A stretch of 64,000 nucleotides of DNA from Wylensekiella montiformis (GTDB lineage: Bacteria; Bacillota; Negativicutes; Selenomonadales; Selenomonadaceae), in NCBI RefSeq assembly GCF_009697385.1, contig NZ_VUNL01000011.1:1-64000 (forward strand), written 5' to 3'. The notes below the pieces were generated by a model. The model was given only the letters and a program-made list of their open reading frames with translations, searched no databases and was not told where the DNA came from. Below, piece by piece: positions 44,774-54,578 of the stretch (the first letter of the stretch is position 1; each line of letters begins with the position of its first letter). The position numbers were made by a program, and so were the translations under genes.

Positions 44774-45457
44774 CTACTCGCGGTTCAGGCGGTCGTAAAG
44801 GTGAACCATTTCCTGAATGCGCTGAATCTCCTGCGGCCGCAGATCATGCCTTCTCGCTTTGCCTCCCTGCTTATAATAGACGATATAAGCGGAACCGGCA
44901 TTTGCTATGCGCCGAAAGGCCGCAATCGTCTGTTCATCCGCATTCATCACGTAATTTTCTGCGAGCCATGACGCATCCGATGCCATATGCTTGCGAAGCT
45001 TCGATGGATCCAGAGACAAGACGCTCTCCTGTCCGCCTGCAACAATCGAAAGACGATCGCCAAAAATCCAGGCGGTTTGATCCGGATCATCGATGGAATA
45101 AAAATAATAAATATCGTTTTTTAGCACACAAACGCCATTGCCTACTGCAATAAAGGGTCGGAGATAGACCCCCGACGGCAGACGAACCGGCCAGGTATGC
45201 TTATAATAGGTAATGCCATTGACGGTTTCTGTTTTTATATCCTCACTGATCGGCTCAGCGGCGGCCGCTTCTTCCTTCTTCGCCGCTTCCTGCTCCCCAT
45301 CCTGCCGGCGCTCTGCAAGGGCCTGCTGTGTCTCCTGATTGATTTTCATCTGCCGTTCGGCATGCTGCAGACTATACGCATAATACACAGCACCGCCGAT
45401 GCTCAGGATCATCAGATAGAGGATGAGCGCCGCTGCGATAATATGAGATTTTTTCAA
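44774..45457 (-). CDS. Membrane-anchored hypothetical protein
   Basis: 227 residues. One N-terminal membrane segment (about 7-27) is followed by a charged, probably coiled-coil stretch (QMKINQETQQALAERRQDGE ... AAKKEEAAAAEP) and a globular C-terminal domain with no family I recognise. Probably a periplasmic protein held in the inner membrane. Confidence 0.6.
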   Translation of the reverse strand: MKKSHIIAAALILYLMILSIGGAVYYAYSLQHAERQMKINQETQQALAERRQDGEQEAAKKEEAAAAEPISEDIKTETVNGITYYKHTWPVRLPSGVYLRPFIAVGNGVCVLKNDIYYFYSIDDPDQTAWIFGDRLSIVAGGQESVLSLDPSKLRKHMASDASWLAENYVMNADEQTIAAFRRIANAGSAYIVYYKQGGKARRHDLRPQEIQRIQEMVHLYDRLNRE

Positions 45458-45569
45458 CGCTCTTCCTCCAGACTATTTCTCGCTCAGGGTGTCTGCTGCC
45501 TCATCATCAAACGGTCAGGAGCGCCCTCTTTCATCTATTTTAACGAATATCCAATCTCCATGCAAGAGC

Positions 45570-45636
45570 AAAAAAACAGGCGGGCCCTTTCTGAATCATC
45601 CGCCAATCGGATGAAACAGCAGGTTTCCCGCCTGTA
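45570..45636 (-). terminator. Terminator of HU gene
   Basis: Outer stem acaggcggg / cccgcctgt with an inner catccg / cggatg hairpin, then a T run on the minus strand. Confidence 0.75.
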
Positions 45637-45651
45637 CCAAGAAAATCAGAA

Positions 45652-45924
45652 TCAATACTTGACGCTGGATTTGAATGCCAGACTGTCGCTGGCAGCAATC
45701 TGAATCGTCTCGCCAGACTGCGGATTACGGCCCTGACGCGCGTTGCGATGTGCCTTCTTAAACGTACCAAAACCGATCAGGCGGATTTCCGCATCAGCCT
45801 TCACGCTCTCCTTGACCGTTTCAAGCAGGGCATCGACAACAGCCTTCGTATCTTTTTTGGATACACCAGCTGCCTCTGCAACCTTATCTACCAGAGCAGA
45901 TTTGCTAATTACTTCTTTTGCCAT
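45652..45924 (-). CDS. hup: DNA-binding protein HU
   Basis: 90-residue histone-like protein. MAKEVISKSALVDKVAEAAG at the start, GFGTFKKAHRNARQGRNPQ and the arm ending SDSLAFKSSVKY are standard for HU. ATG at 45924 after AAAGGGG; upstream in-frame codons are not conserved. Confidence 0.95.
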   Translation of the reverse strand: MAKEVISKSALVDKVAEAAGVSKKDTKAVVDALLETVKESVKADAEIRLIGFGTFKKAHRNARQGRNPQSGETIQIAASDSLAFKSSVKY

Positions 45925-46033
45925 AATGAGTAGTCCCCTTTCTCTTATTAACAAAGCTGATTATAGCGAATTCTTCCGGTTTCGTCAATTTTTTTTCAAA
46001 AAATGCAGAAATCCATGGAAAAATACCGTCCTT

Positions 46034-46246
46034 TTACCCTACCGTATTCCGTTCCGCCGCCGCTACGGCATCATTCAAAGCAGCCTCATACCCGGCCTCA
46101 TAGCCATCATTCTCACGGCTTTGTCCATAATCACGAAGCAGTTCCAATACATCCTGCAGCTGATCTTCCGTCCATTCGCTCATCGCACACATTGTGCCCA
46201 GCTTATCAATGCAAGCCAGTTCTTTTCCCTGTGTATCTACCGTCAT
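46034..46246 (-). CDS. Small hypothetical protein
   Basis: 70 residues, acidic, starting MTVDTQGKELACIDKLGTMC after a good GAAGGAG site. Two cysteines (about 12 and 19) are 6 apart. No family recognised. It lies directly downstream of the methionine-pathway pseudogene and upstream of hup. Confidence 0.55.
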   Translation of the reverse strand: MTVDTQGKELACIDKLGTMCAMSEWTEDQLQDVLELLRDYGQSRENDGYEAGYEAALNDAVAAAERNTVG

Positions 46247-46376
46247 CACGATTCTCCTTCGCCGTTTGATTTGCCGAGTCGGCACAGTTCAAAGTATACC
46301 ACGGGAAAGAGTTCAGAAACAGTCTTGACTTTTGCAAATAAAACGATGTGCCTTGCGGAATCCACTCCGGATTCAT

Positions 46377-46905
46377 CTGGCCCTCAAAGCCAGCTTCAGA
46401 TGTTCCAGCCCATTTTCCAGAACGCTCCAGGGACAGGCAATATTGATCCGCTGGAATTCCTCCCCAGCATGACCAAAAATGCGGCCACTGTCCAGCCAGA
46501 GATTCCCCTTCTCCACAATGGCCCGATCCAGCTGTTCTGCCGTCAATCCGGCAGCCGAACAGTCCAGCCACAAGAGATAGGTGCCCTCCGGCTCAATCAG
46601 GCGAACCTCCGGCAGCTCCCGTTCCAGAAACTCCCGGGTACGCCGGATATTTTCTTCCAGATAACCCAGCAGTGCGCTGAGCCAGCCGGCGCCGTCCTTA
46701 TAGGCCGCTTCTGTGGCAAAAAGGCCCAATGTATTGGGCTGGCTATAACCAGAAGCAGACCGTTCAGCACAGAACCGGCGGCGCAGGCTGCTGTTTCGGA
46801 TAAAAATATTGGAAACCTGCAGCCCGGCCAGATTGAACGTTTTGCTGGCTGACGTACAGGTAATCGTACGCTCGGCAATTTGCGGAGACAGCGATGCCAG
46901 AACCG
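46377..46905 (-). pseudogene. 3' part of a MalY/PatB-type aminotransferase gene
   Basis: The frame encodes the C-terminal 170-175 residues of a cystathionine beta-lyase of the PatB family: ASLSPQIAERTITCTSASKT with the catalytic Lys, then FNLAGLQVSNIFIRN and the terminal domain to ALRAR. The first 200 or so residues are missing; upstream the frame runs into unrelated coding from a different gene. Not expected to make active enzyme. Confidence 0.65.
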
Positions 46906-47245
46906 GACCCGGATGCCTGACTTTGATGAAGCGCATAGCCGGGATGCTCCGGCAGACCAACATAGTAAACCTCCTCAACCGCCTCCTGTGCCTGAAGCCA
47001 GCGGGCAATCTCCAAAGCACGGGCTGCCTGACACTCAACGCGCAGCCCTAGTGTTTTGATGCTGCGCAGCATAAGCCAGGAATCCATCGGCGACAGATTC
47101 GGCCCCTCGGACTTGATGCACAGTTCCAGTTTCCGCGCATATTCCGAATCGGCTTCACGGACTACAAGGAATCCGGCAATGATATCGTTATGCCCGCAAA
47201 GATATTTCGTTCCGCTATACACTACAAAAAAGCAGCCTGAATTGT
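46900..47245 (-). pseudogene. Internal fragment of a cystathionine gamma-synthase/lyase gene
   Basis: In another frame than the PatB fragment, SGTKYLCGHNDIIAGFLVV, SPMDSWLMLRSIKTLGLRVE and LPEHPGYALHQSQASGSGSG match the middle to C-terminal part of Cys/Met-metabolism PLP enzymes (MetB/MetC). Both N-terminus with the PLP Asp region and C-terminus are missing. It is joined to the PatB fragment at about 46905. Confidence 0.6.
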
Positions 47246-47251
47246 CAATCA

Positions 47252-47292
47252 GAAAAAAAATAAGCCCTTTCGCATGGAAAAGGCTTATTTTA
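47252..47292 (-). terminator. Terminator of lysS
   Basis: Stem aaaataagcc / ggcttatttt with an inner ttt/aaa extension and a T run on the minus strand, 14 nt past the lysS stop. Confidence 0.8.
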
Positions 47293-47305
47293 ACCATCCG
47301 GCAGA

Positions 47306-49234
47306 TCAGCACATCTTCGCGCCCGCCGGAATATGCGGATCAAGCATAAGCAGATGCAGTTTTTCTTCGCCGGCTTCCTTATGAACTGCAGAAATCAGCA
47401 TGCCGCAGGAATCAATGCCCATCATCGCACGCGGCGGCAGGTTGACGATAGCAACAAGCGTTTTGCCGATAAGCGCTTCCGGTTCGTAGAAGGCATGGAT
47501 ACCGGAAAGAATCGTACGATCCGTTCCTGTACCATCGTCGAGCGTGAACTGCAGGAGCTTTTTGCTCTTTTTAACGGCAACGCAGTCTTTGACCTTGACT
47601 GCACGGAAATCACACTGGCAGAATGTATCAAAATCGATATAATCCTCATAGAGCGGTTCGATTTCGACTTGAGAGAAATCGATCTTCTCCGGTTTCTCTT
47701 CCAACCGTTCCTGACGATCAGGCGCATGAAGCGGTTTCATCGTCGGGAACAGCAGAACGTCACGGATAGAGGCCGCATCGGTCAGCAGCATGACGAGACG
47801 GTCAATGCCGATGCCAACGCCGCCCGTAGGCGGCAAGCCATACTCCAGTGCCATAACGAAATCTTCGTCCATGCCATGTGCCTCATCATCCCCGGCCTCA
47901 CGCTGTCTGAGCTGGTCCTCAAAGCGGGCCCGCTGATCAACCGGATCATTGAGCTCAGTAAAGCCATTGGCCAGTTCACGGCCATAGATAAAAAATTCAA
48001 ATCGATCGGTAATGCGCGGGTCTTCAGCATTGCGTTTAGCCAAGGGAGAAATTTCCGTCGGATGTCCTGTGATGAAGGTCGGCTGCATCAGCGTTTCCTC
48101 AACTTTTTCTTCAAAAGCCTGATTGAGAATACCGCCGATACCATGGCGTTCTTCGTATGGCACACCGATTTCATCCGCCATTCTCCGGGCCTCTTCGACC
48201 GTCTGACAAGTCAGGAAATCCTTGCCCGTCGCCTCTTTGACCGCATCGTTCATGCTGATGCGCCGCACCTTCGAAAGATCGATCTCCACACCCTGATAGT
48301 TGATGACGGACGTCCCCAAAGCCGTTTTGGCCGCGTTGACAACAATTCCTTCGGTGAGGTTCATCATATCCGTATAATCCGCAAAGGCCTGATAGAACTC
48401 AATGGAAGTAAATTCCGGATTATGGCGTACGTCCATGCCCTCATTGCGAAAGATACGGCCAATTTCATAAACGCGGTCCAGTCCGCCGACAATCAGCCGC
48501 TTAAGGTTCAGCTCGGTTGCAATGCGCAGATAAAGATCAATGTCGAGCGCATTATGATGGGTAATAAACGGACGCGCAGCCGCCCCTCCGGCAATCGTCG
48601 AAAGGACCGGCGTCTCTACTTCCAAATACCCGCGTTCATCCAAATAACTGCGGATCGAATTGATAATTTTCGTACGCTGACGGAACGTTTCACGGACATC
48701 CTGATTCATGATGAGATCAAGATAACGCTGACGGTAGCGGATATCCACATCCTGCAGGCCATGGAATTTTTCCGGCAGCGGGCGCAACGATTTGCTGAGC
48801 AGGTCAAAGTCCTCCACGCGGACGGTAACTTCGCCGCGATGCGTCTTGAACACGATACCGCGAATGCCTACGATATCACCGATATCCAGCTTACGGAACT
48901 GTTCCTTATACTTTTTCTCGCCCAGTACATCGATCTTGAAATACACCTGAATATTTCCGGTCCGGTCATTCAGTGTGCAGAACGACGCTTTGCCATGACC
49001 ACGTATCGCCATAAGACGGCCGGCAATGTGGACCTCCGAGCCTTCCTCCTCGCCTTCCAGATGCTCATTTTCATTCTTGATATCGGCAGCATAGTCGGTG
49101 ACCTCATAGCGATGTCCGAACGGCGCAACGCCCATCTCACGGAAAGACTCCATCTTTTCACGACGGACCTTCATCATCTCATTAAGGTCTTCCACCGGAG
49201 ACGTGTTCTCCTGCCTCTGCTTATTTTCTGCCAT
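47306..49234 (-). CDS. lysS: Lysyl-tRNA synthetase (class II) with C-terminal tRNA-binding domain
   Basis: 642 residues, about 140 more than usual for LysS. N-terminal OB-fold ([18 protein letters not shown]), class II core with motif 2 [20 protein letters not shown] and motif 3 [19 protein letters not shown]. After about residue 530 an extra domain ([20 protein letters not shown] ... [20 protein letters not shown]) matches the EMAP/MetG-C-type tRNA-binding OB fold. The ATG at 49234 is preferred; one six codons upstream is open. It follows greA with a short gap. Confidence 0.93.
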   Translation of the reverse strand: MAENKQRQENTSPVEDLNEMMKVRREKMESFREMGVAPFGHRYEVTDYAADIKNENEHLEGEEEGSEVHIAGRLMAIRGHGKASFCTLNDRTGNIQVYFKIDVLGEKKYKEQFRKLDIGDIVGIRGIVFKTHRGEVTVRVEDFDLLSKSLRPLPEKFHGLQDVDIRYRQRYLDLIMNQDVRETFRQRTKIINSIRSYLDERGYLEVETPVLSTIAGGAAARPFITHHNALDIDLYLRIATELNLKRLIVGGLDRVYEIGRIFRNEGMDVRHNPEFTSIEFYQAFADYTDMMNLTEGIVVNAAKTALGTSVINYQGVEIDLSKVRRISMNDAVKEATGKDFLTCQTVEEARRMADEIGVPYEERHGIGGILNQAFEEKVEETLMQPTFITGHPTEISPLAKRNAEDPRITDRFEFFIYGRELANGFTELNDPVDQRARFEDQLRQREAGDDEAHGMDEDFVMALEYGLPPTGGVGIGIDRLVMLLTDAASIRDVLLFPTMKPLHAPDRQERLEEKPEKIDFSQVEIEPLYEDYIDFDTFCQCDFRAVKVKDCVAVKKSKKLLQFTLDDGTGTDRTILSGIHAFYEPEALIGKTLVAIVNLPPRAMMGIDSCGMLISAVHKEAGEEKLHLLMLDPHIPAGAKMC

Positions 49235-49280
49235 AAACGCACTTACTCCCATCTATTGCCATAGTTTTGCGATATATTGC

Positions 49281-49757
49281 TCAGCCTTTTATTTCCTTGA
49301 TCTCATATTTGATCACACCAGCCGGCGCATGAACATCCACGACAGCTCCGACCTTCTGACCGATCAAGGCCTGCCCCAGCGGTGATTCATTGGAAATCTT
49401 TCCCTCGTCCGGATCCGCTTCCGTCGAACCGACAATCATGAAGGTTTCCGGTCCGTCCTCCGCAAACTCAAGATCAACGACAACAACCTGCGACCCCATC
49501 TGAACGACATCGCCACTGCCTGCCTTGATGATGTCGGAATTACGAATCTTTGCTTCGAGCTCCTGAATTTCTCCCTCCAGAAAAGCCTGTTCATTTTTGG
49601 CGTCGTCATACTCCGAATTTTCAGAAAGGTCGCCGAGAGCAATGGCCGCCTTCAGCCGTTCCGCAATCTCTATGCGGCGCACGCTTTTCAGATAGTTTAC
49701 CTTATCCACCAGTTTATTATAACCGTCTTCGGTCAGCATGACCTTTTTGTCTGCCAT
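49281..49757 (-). CDS. greA: Transcription elongation factor GreA
   Basis: 158 residues. The N-terminal coiled coil with acidic tip (LSENSEYDDAKNEQAFLEGE) inserts into the RNAP secondary channel to trigger cleavage of backtracked RNA; the C-terminal FKBP-like domain includes GSTEADPDEGKISNESPLGQ. Upstream of lysS on the same strand, a common greA-lysS pair. Confidence 0.96.
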   Translation of the reverse strand: MADKKVMLTEDGYNKLVDKVNYLKSVRRIEIAERLKAAIALGDLSENSEYDDAKNEQAFLEGEIQELEAKIRNSDIIKAGSGDVVQMGSQVVVVDLEFAEDGPETFMIVGSTEADPDEGKISNESPLGQALIGQKVGAVVDVHAPAGVIKYEIKEIKG

Positions 49758-49802
49758 GTAGAAACGCCCCTTTGCAAAATCATAGAACTATCCTATAGTA
49801 AC

Positions 49803-50075
49803 TTATTTATTATAATTTTTTTCCGTTTTCTTGTCAATGAGTGCCTGTTTCTGCGCACGGTTCATTGTATGCTTGATCTGCCACTCCCGGCGCAGCGCCT
49901 CTTGTCTGCTGTCAAATTCCTCAAAATAAACCAGGCGCACAGGCAGGCGCGAACGCGTATACTTCGCGCCTCGCCCGGCATTGTGCGCCTTCATGCGCCG
50001 GACCAGATCATTGGTCCAGCCGGTATACAGGCTGCCGTCCCCACATTCCAGAATATAGGTATAGGCTTCCGCCAT
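49803..50075 (-). CDS. GIY-YIG nuclease-superfamily protein (UPF0213/YhbQ type)
   Basis: 90 residues. [20 protein letters not shown] contains the GIY-YIG half motifs as YILxC ... [25 protein letters not shown] is the second conserved block. Substrate unknown. The ATG shares a base with the cyclophilin stop (TAATG). Confidence 0.88.
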   Translation of the reverse strand: MAEAYTYILECGDGSLYTGWTNDLVRRMKAHNAGRGAKYTRSRLPVRLVYFEEFDSRQEALRREWQIKHTMNRAQKQALIDKKTEKNYNK

Positions 50076-50650
50076 TATTTCGCCTCTCTGATGGTCACGG
50101 TCTTCATGACCATATTTTCCAGCGGCCGCTCCTGAAAATCACATTCGGTATGTCCGATTTCACGAACCACGTCCATACCCTTAATGACCTTGCCGAAAAT
50201 GGTATGATGCCCATTCAGCCAGGGAGTCTTGGCCAAGGTAATAAAGAACTGGCTGCCGCCGGTATGCGGCATCCCCGTATTGGCCATGGCCAGAATCCCC
50301 TCGCCCGTAAACTGGAGATCCGGACGGAACTCCTCTTCAATGGTATAACCCGGGCCGCCCATACCAGTACCTTCCGGATCGCCGCCCTGAATCATAAATC
50401 CGTCAATCACCCGATGAAAAATCAGCCCATTGTAAAAGCCTTTTTCAGCCAGATCAATGAAATTCTTCGTCGTGATCGGCGTCTTGTCCTCAAACAGCTC
50501 AATCTCAAAGGTTCCCTTATTGGTTTCAAATACTGCTACGCGGTTTGCCACTTTTTCATTGCCTCCACCCTTTGCCGTGCCGCTCTGCGCCAAACATCCG
50601 CCTGTCAGCAGGACCATGGCCATCAGCAGCAGGACCAACATCTTCTTCAT
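50075..50650 (-). CDS. Peptidyl-prolyl isomerase, cyclophilin type, lipoprotein
   Basis: 191 residues. A lipoprotein signal (lipobox LTGGC, Cys about 19) is followed by a cyclophilin domain: [39 protein letters not shown] and [11 protein letters not shown] hold the active-site Arg, Gln, Phe and Trp. It likely helps fold exported proteins at the membrane. Confidence 0.9.
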   Translation of the reverse strand: MKKMLVLLLMAMVLLTGGCLAQSGTAKGGGNEKVANRVAVFETNKGTFEIELFEDKTPITTKNFIDLAEKGFYNGLIFHRVIDGFMIQGGDPEGTGMGGPGYTIEEEFRPDLQFTGEGILAMANTGMPHTGGSQFFITLAKTPWLNGHHTIFGKVIKGMDVVREIGHTECDFQERPLENMVMKTVTIREAK

Positions 50651-50686
50651 TGTACCTTATTTCCTCCTGTCCTTTCAACGTTTTTC

Positions 50687-51406
50687 TCATTCTGCGGGAA
50701 AAGAAAAGACCTTTTCTTCGCCGGGACTGCGCGGCGACCAAACAGGGATACTCCTGCCCGGCGGAAAAAAGTCCATCGATGGCTGCCAGGCCGGATACCC
50801 CACCGAATGCATGGTAACCAGCGACCGGATTTCTGCCGTGCGGACAAATTCCCGCACCCCTTTTTCCATTGAGGAGCCGAGTCTCCCGTCTACCGGGAAA
50901 AAGGCCAGATCCGCCTGCATTCCCGCCATTCGTTTAAGCTGCTTATGAAAGCCATTTGCCGCCAGCTGCCGATTTTCATGTGTATCTCCCGTCCAATCCC
51001 ACCAGTTAAAATCGCCGGCATGAAAAATCGTTCCGGCTTCGGTCGTGACCTGAAAACTGGTTCCTTCATCCGTCGAAGAATACGTCACCACATCGATCTG
51101 CCCATCCTGCCAATGATCGTAAGTTTTCACATAAGTAATCTTTTCCGGGGGAAGCGGCGAGGTATCGGCGCGTACCCGGATATCATCACTCAAAATATAG
51201 CGCGCAGCCTCCCGGCCGAAAGCGCCGATGGACGGATCGTAATGGTCATAATGCCAATGCGACGCAAAGAAATATATCTTATCGCTTCCCGCTTTGGCTG
51301 CAGCAGCGCTGACCGCATCGGATGGATCGCGAAAATCATCAAAGACCAGCAAAAGATGACCAGCCCGAATTAAAAAGCCGCTGTTCAGCAAATAAGTAAC
51401 ATTCAT
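50687..51406 (-). CDS. MBL-fold metallo-hydrolase
   Basis: 239 residues. FFASHWHYDHYDPSIG gives the metal motif HxHxDH; AGDFNWWDWTGD follows. Resembles UlaG-like/RomA-type hydrolases of unknown substrate. ATG at 51406 lies one base after the YitT-gene TGA, and may use reinitiation. Confidence 0.78.
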   Translation of the reverse strand: MNVTYLLNSGFLIRAGHLLLVFDDFRDPSDAVSAAAAKAGSDKIYFFASHWHYDHYDPSIGAFGREAARYILSDDIRVRADTSPLPPEKITYVKTYDHWQDGQIDVVTYSSTDEGTSFQVTTEAGTIFHAGDFNWWDWTGDTHENRQLAANGFHKQLKRMAGMQADLAFFPVDGRLGSSMEKGVREFVRTAEIRSLVTMHSVGYPAWQPSMDFFPPGRSIPVWSPRSPGEEKVFSFPAE

Positions 51407-51407
51407 T

Positions 51408-52319
51408 TCACGTTTTCTGTTCATCCGGATGTTCCTCATATCGCCGAATAACATTGCCGACGCGGACTCCCGGCGAACTGAAACCGCGCCCCATGACCTC
51501 ATTCGCTGACATAATGATCATAAACGCATTCTTGTCCACAGCATTGGCGATCATTTTCACTTTAGCCACCTGCGTCAGCGTGACCACGACAAACACAACA
51601 TTGCGTTCACGCCGGGTAAACGCCCCCTGCCCATGCAGAAAGGTAACGCCCCGTCCCACTTCCATAATCCCTTCAGCAATGGCTTCGGCCCGGTCCGAGA
51701 CGATCAGCACGGCTTTACGGCTGTTAAACCCCGCAATCACCTTATCCGTGACCATCGCATTCATAAACATGCAGATCAGCGTAAACATAGCCGGCGCGAC
51801 ACCAAAGAGAAACGCCGCGGCAATCATAATCAGGCAGTTGAAGCTAAAAATCACGCCGCCCATATTGAACGAATAGAATTTTTTAATGATCGCGCCGACG
51901 ATATCAAAGCCGCCCGTACTCCCGTTCATGCGAAATACCAGACCGTAACCAATTCCATTGAATACACCGCCGAAGATCGCTGCCAGCATGACGTCCTGAA
52001 TCGGCGAATACGCATTGAGAACGCGTGTGATATCCAGACAAAAGGAAAAGATTGCCGTGCCGACAACGACATCAATGGTATATCCTCTCCCCAGCGTTTT
52101 CCAGGCGGCAGCCAGCAGCGGAACATTATATAGAAAGGTCTGCAAACCGATCGGCAGTCCGGCCAGATAATAAAAGATGATGGCAATGCCCGTGGCCCCG
52201 CCCGTCAGCAGATGTGCGGGGACAAGAAACAAATTGATCGAGCAGCTCGCAATAAAGCATCCTGCCGCAATTCCCAGATAACGAAGCAACCGATGCTCCA
52301 GCATCCGCAGCTGTATCAT
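51408..52319 (-). CDS. YitT-family membrane protein
   Basis: 303 residues. Five to six membrane spans (first part LGIAAGCFIASCSINLFLVP, LLTGGATGIAIIFYYLAGLP, NGSTGGFDIVGAIIKK) and a C-terminal DUF2179 domain (GVTFLHGQGAFTRRERNVVF). Function unknown. Its ATG overlaps the upstream stop (ATGA). Confidence 0.85.
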   Translation of the reverse strand: MIQLRMLEHRLLRYLGIAAGCFIASCSINLFLVPAHLLTGGATGIAIIFYYLAGLPIGLQTFLYNVPLLAAAWKTLGRGYTIDVVVGTAIFSFCLDITRVLNAYSPIQDVMLAAIFGGVFNGIGYGLVFRMNGSTGGFDIVGAIIKKFYSFNMGGVIFSFNCLIMIAAAFLFGVAPAMFTLICMFMNAMVTDKVIAGFNSRKAVLIVSDRAEAIAEGIMEVGRGVTFLHGQGAFTRRERNVVFVVVTLTQVAKVKMIANAVDKNAFMIIMSANEVMGRGFSSPGVRVGNVIRRYEEHPDEQKT

Positions 52320-52981
52320 TCCGTCAAACCTCCCAGACGGACCGGTTTCGACTCCGGCATACCAGAAAGATCAATCTCCTTCTCGCTGGGAATAAACCAG
52401 GTTCCTTTCTCTTCCGGATCGCGGAACAGGTCCGGCTTCGCTTTCATCATCTCCTGCATCTGCATTTCGTCGATAGGCAGGCCTGTAATCCGCATGACCA
52501 TGAGATGCCCGTCACCGGAATCGACCTGCAGCATCAGATGCTGAAAGCGATCGGCCGGGTTCGCATAGAGATAAAACATATTGCCGTCAATATTTCTTCT
52601 CTTAGACCGGCCATAGGTATCCTGAATCCATGCTGATGTCGCACCATAACGAATACCGCGGCGCAGCTCGAAGTTCTTATTCCGAATCGTAATATCAATC
52701 ACTTTTCCAGTTGAAGCCGCGAAGCCGATCGTGAAATCTCCATCAAAATCGCATTCTTTCACCAGTATGCCCTGAATCCGGACCGTTCGTTCATACCGCG
52801 GCGCGCCAAAGGCGGCAATCACCTTTCCGTCATCATCTCCGATCCCTACGGTATGACAGACAAAATCCGACGGGAGCGGCTTCCCCTCGGCAGCGGCCCG
52901 CGCCGGCTGTGCTGCCGTCACCATCACCAAAAGGAATGCCAGCGCCATAACAGCACCGGTCTGGAACAGATTCTGTTTCAT
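52316..52981 (-). CDS. Exported hypothetical protein
   Basis: 221 residues. Signal peptide ending PARA (about 29), then a secreted domain with AFGAPRYERTVRIQG and IRYGATSAWIQDTYGRSK; two short segments resemble SmpA/BamE-like repeats only loosely. Function not recognised. First gene of a coupled run with yitT and the MBL hydrolase. Confidence 0.65.
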   Translation of the reverse strand: MKQNLFQTGAVMALAFLLVMVTAAQPARAAAEGKPLPSDFVCHTVGIGDDDGKVIAAFGAPRYERTVRIQGILVKECDFDGDFTIGFAASTGKVIDITIRNKNFELRRGIRYGATSAWIQDTYGRSKRRNIDGNMFYLYANPADRFQHLMLQVDSGDGHLMVMRITGLPIDEMQMQEMMKAKPDLFRDPEEKGTWFIPSEKEIDLSGMPESKPVRLGGLTE

Positions 52982-53093
52982 AGCAACCTCTTTTCCCCTG
53001 CGCCCTCATGCACAGGCCTGCATTTCTTTCCGAAACTCATTATACCGTAAACCCCGGAAAACCGCTACAAAAAGCTCCCGGTACATCATCGGA

Positions 53094-54326
53094 TCAAAAG
53101 GCAAAATTTCCCTGACGGAACACAGGAACAACCTCTCCCGAAGCAGTTGTTCCATCAATCGCCAGATCCCGTGTGCCGATCATAAAGTCTTCATGCAGCA
53201 AAGAATCATTGACACCATGCTGCAGCAGCGTCACGCTGTCCATCTTCGCACCGTCCCGGATGCAAGTTGGATAAGCCTTGCCCAGAGCCAGATGGCAGGC
53301 GGCGTTTTCATCAAACAGCGTATTATAAAACAAAATGCCGCTTTGGGAAATCGGTGAATCATACGGGACCAAAGCCACTTCTCCCAAATAACGCGCGCCT
53401 TCATCGGTATCGAGAAGTTCTCTTAAGATTTCTTCCCCCTTGTCTGCCGAAAAATCCGTCACGCGGCCTTCACGAAAGGTCAGCCGGAACCCATCGATGA
53501 GATTGCCATGAAAGTTAAGCGGACGGGAGGCTGCCACCGTTCCGTTTACCCCATTGCGCTGCGGCAGGGTATAAACCTCTTCTGTCGGCATATTTGCGGC
53601 AAATTCCACACCGAGTTCCGAAGCCTCAGCACCTCCGGCCCAGATATGTCCTTCCGGCAGGTCGATGTACAGATCCGTCCCTCTGGCATTGGTATAATGC
53701 AAGGTCCGGAAATCATGCGCATTCATAAAGCCAGCGGCTTTCTGCAAAAAAGCAATATGCTTTCGCCATTCCGCTACTGGATCGTTCCCGTCTTCGATTC
53801 GTACCGCCCGGAAAATCTCCTGCCACAGTCTTTCCATCGCTTTCTCCGGAGCCAGCTGCGGGAACACCTTCCCAGCCCAGCCACTTGTCGGTACCGACAC
53901 AACGCACCAGGTATTGCGATTGTTCATGAGGCGCTCGCGATATTCCAGAAGAGCCGCTCCTGCCGCCTGCTGGGACAACCTGAGTTTCTCCGGATCAACA
54001 CCCCGGAAAATTTCCGGATCATGCGCTGCAATCGAGACAAACGCCGCCCCCTGCTCCGCATAGTCCATATAAAATTTTCTGCGCCATTCCGGGAATTCAG
54101 AAAACAGCCTCCTGCTTCCGCCCTCATAACGGATGCGGGCCAGAAGTTCATCGCCCCAGCTCACAACAACATCCTGTGCGCCGGAGGAAAATGCCTCCGC
54201 AGCAATGGTTCGCACAAAGGCCGCGCATTCAATCGGCGCATTGATCACAAGAATTTGATTCTGCTGCAGATTAACGCCTACATTCACCACCAGACGCGCA
54301 TATCGTGTCAGCTTGTTCTCATCCAT
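53094..54326 (-). CDS. Aminopeptidase, M29 family
   Basis: 410 residues. The family pattern is clear: MDENKLTRYARLVVNVGVNL at the start, GVEFAANMPTEEVYTLPQRN with metal-binding Glu residues, LDTDEGARYLGEVALVPYDS and FYNTLFDENAACHLALGKAY with His. Double-metal aminopeptidase of AmpS/PepS type, cytoplasmic. Confidence 0.92.
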   Translation of the reverse strand: MDENKLTRYARLVVNVGVNLQQNQILVINAPIECAAFVRTIAAEAFSSGAQDVVVSWGDELLARIRYEGGSRRLFSEFPEWRRKFYMDYAEQGAAFVSIAAHDPEIFRGVDPEKLRLSQQAAGAALLEYRERLMNNRNTWCVVSVPTSGWAGKVFPQLAPEKAMERLWQEIFRAVRIEDGNDPVAEWRKHIAFLQKAAGFMNAHDFRTLHYTNARGTDLYIDLPEGHIWAGGAEASELGVEFAANMPTEEVYTLPQRNGVNGTVAASRPLNFHGNLIDGFRLTFREGRVTDFSADKGEEILRELLDTDEGARYLGEVALVPYDSPISQSGILFYNTLFDENAACHLALGKAYPTCIRDGAKMDSVTLLQHGVNDSLLHEDFMIGTRDLAIDGTTASGEVVPVFRQGNFAF

Positions 54327-54578
54327 TCCTACTCACTCCTTATCATGGGTTTCACTGCCTGATATTATATCCGCTTCTGCCCATTTTGTCACGATGCAGC
54401 TCCTAAGGATCCGACGTTCTCTGCCTGTACGAATCGGGCTGCCTTATGTTACAATAAAGTGAGACTTATTCAGAGGCGTTTTTCTCCCTTTGAATCTGGT
54501 CAAACTTATCCATGGCTTTCGCATCGGATAAGAGCAGAATGATGAACAAATTTCTCTGCATATTTGGGAGGGATGAAC

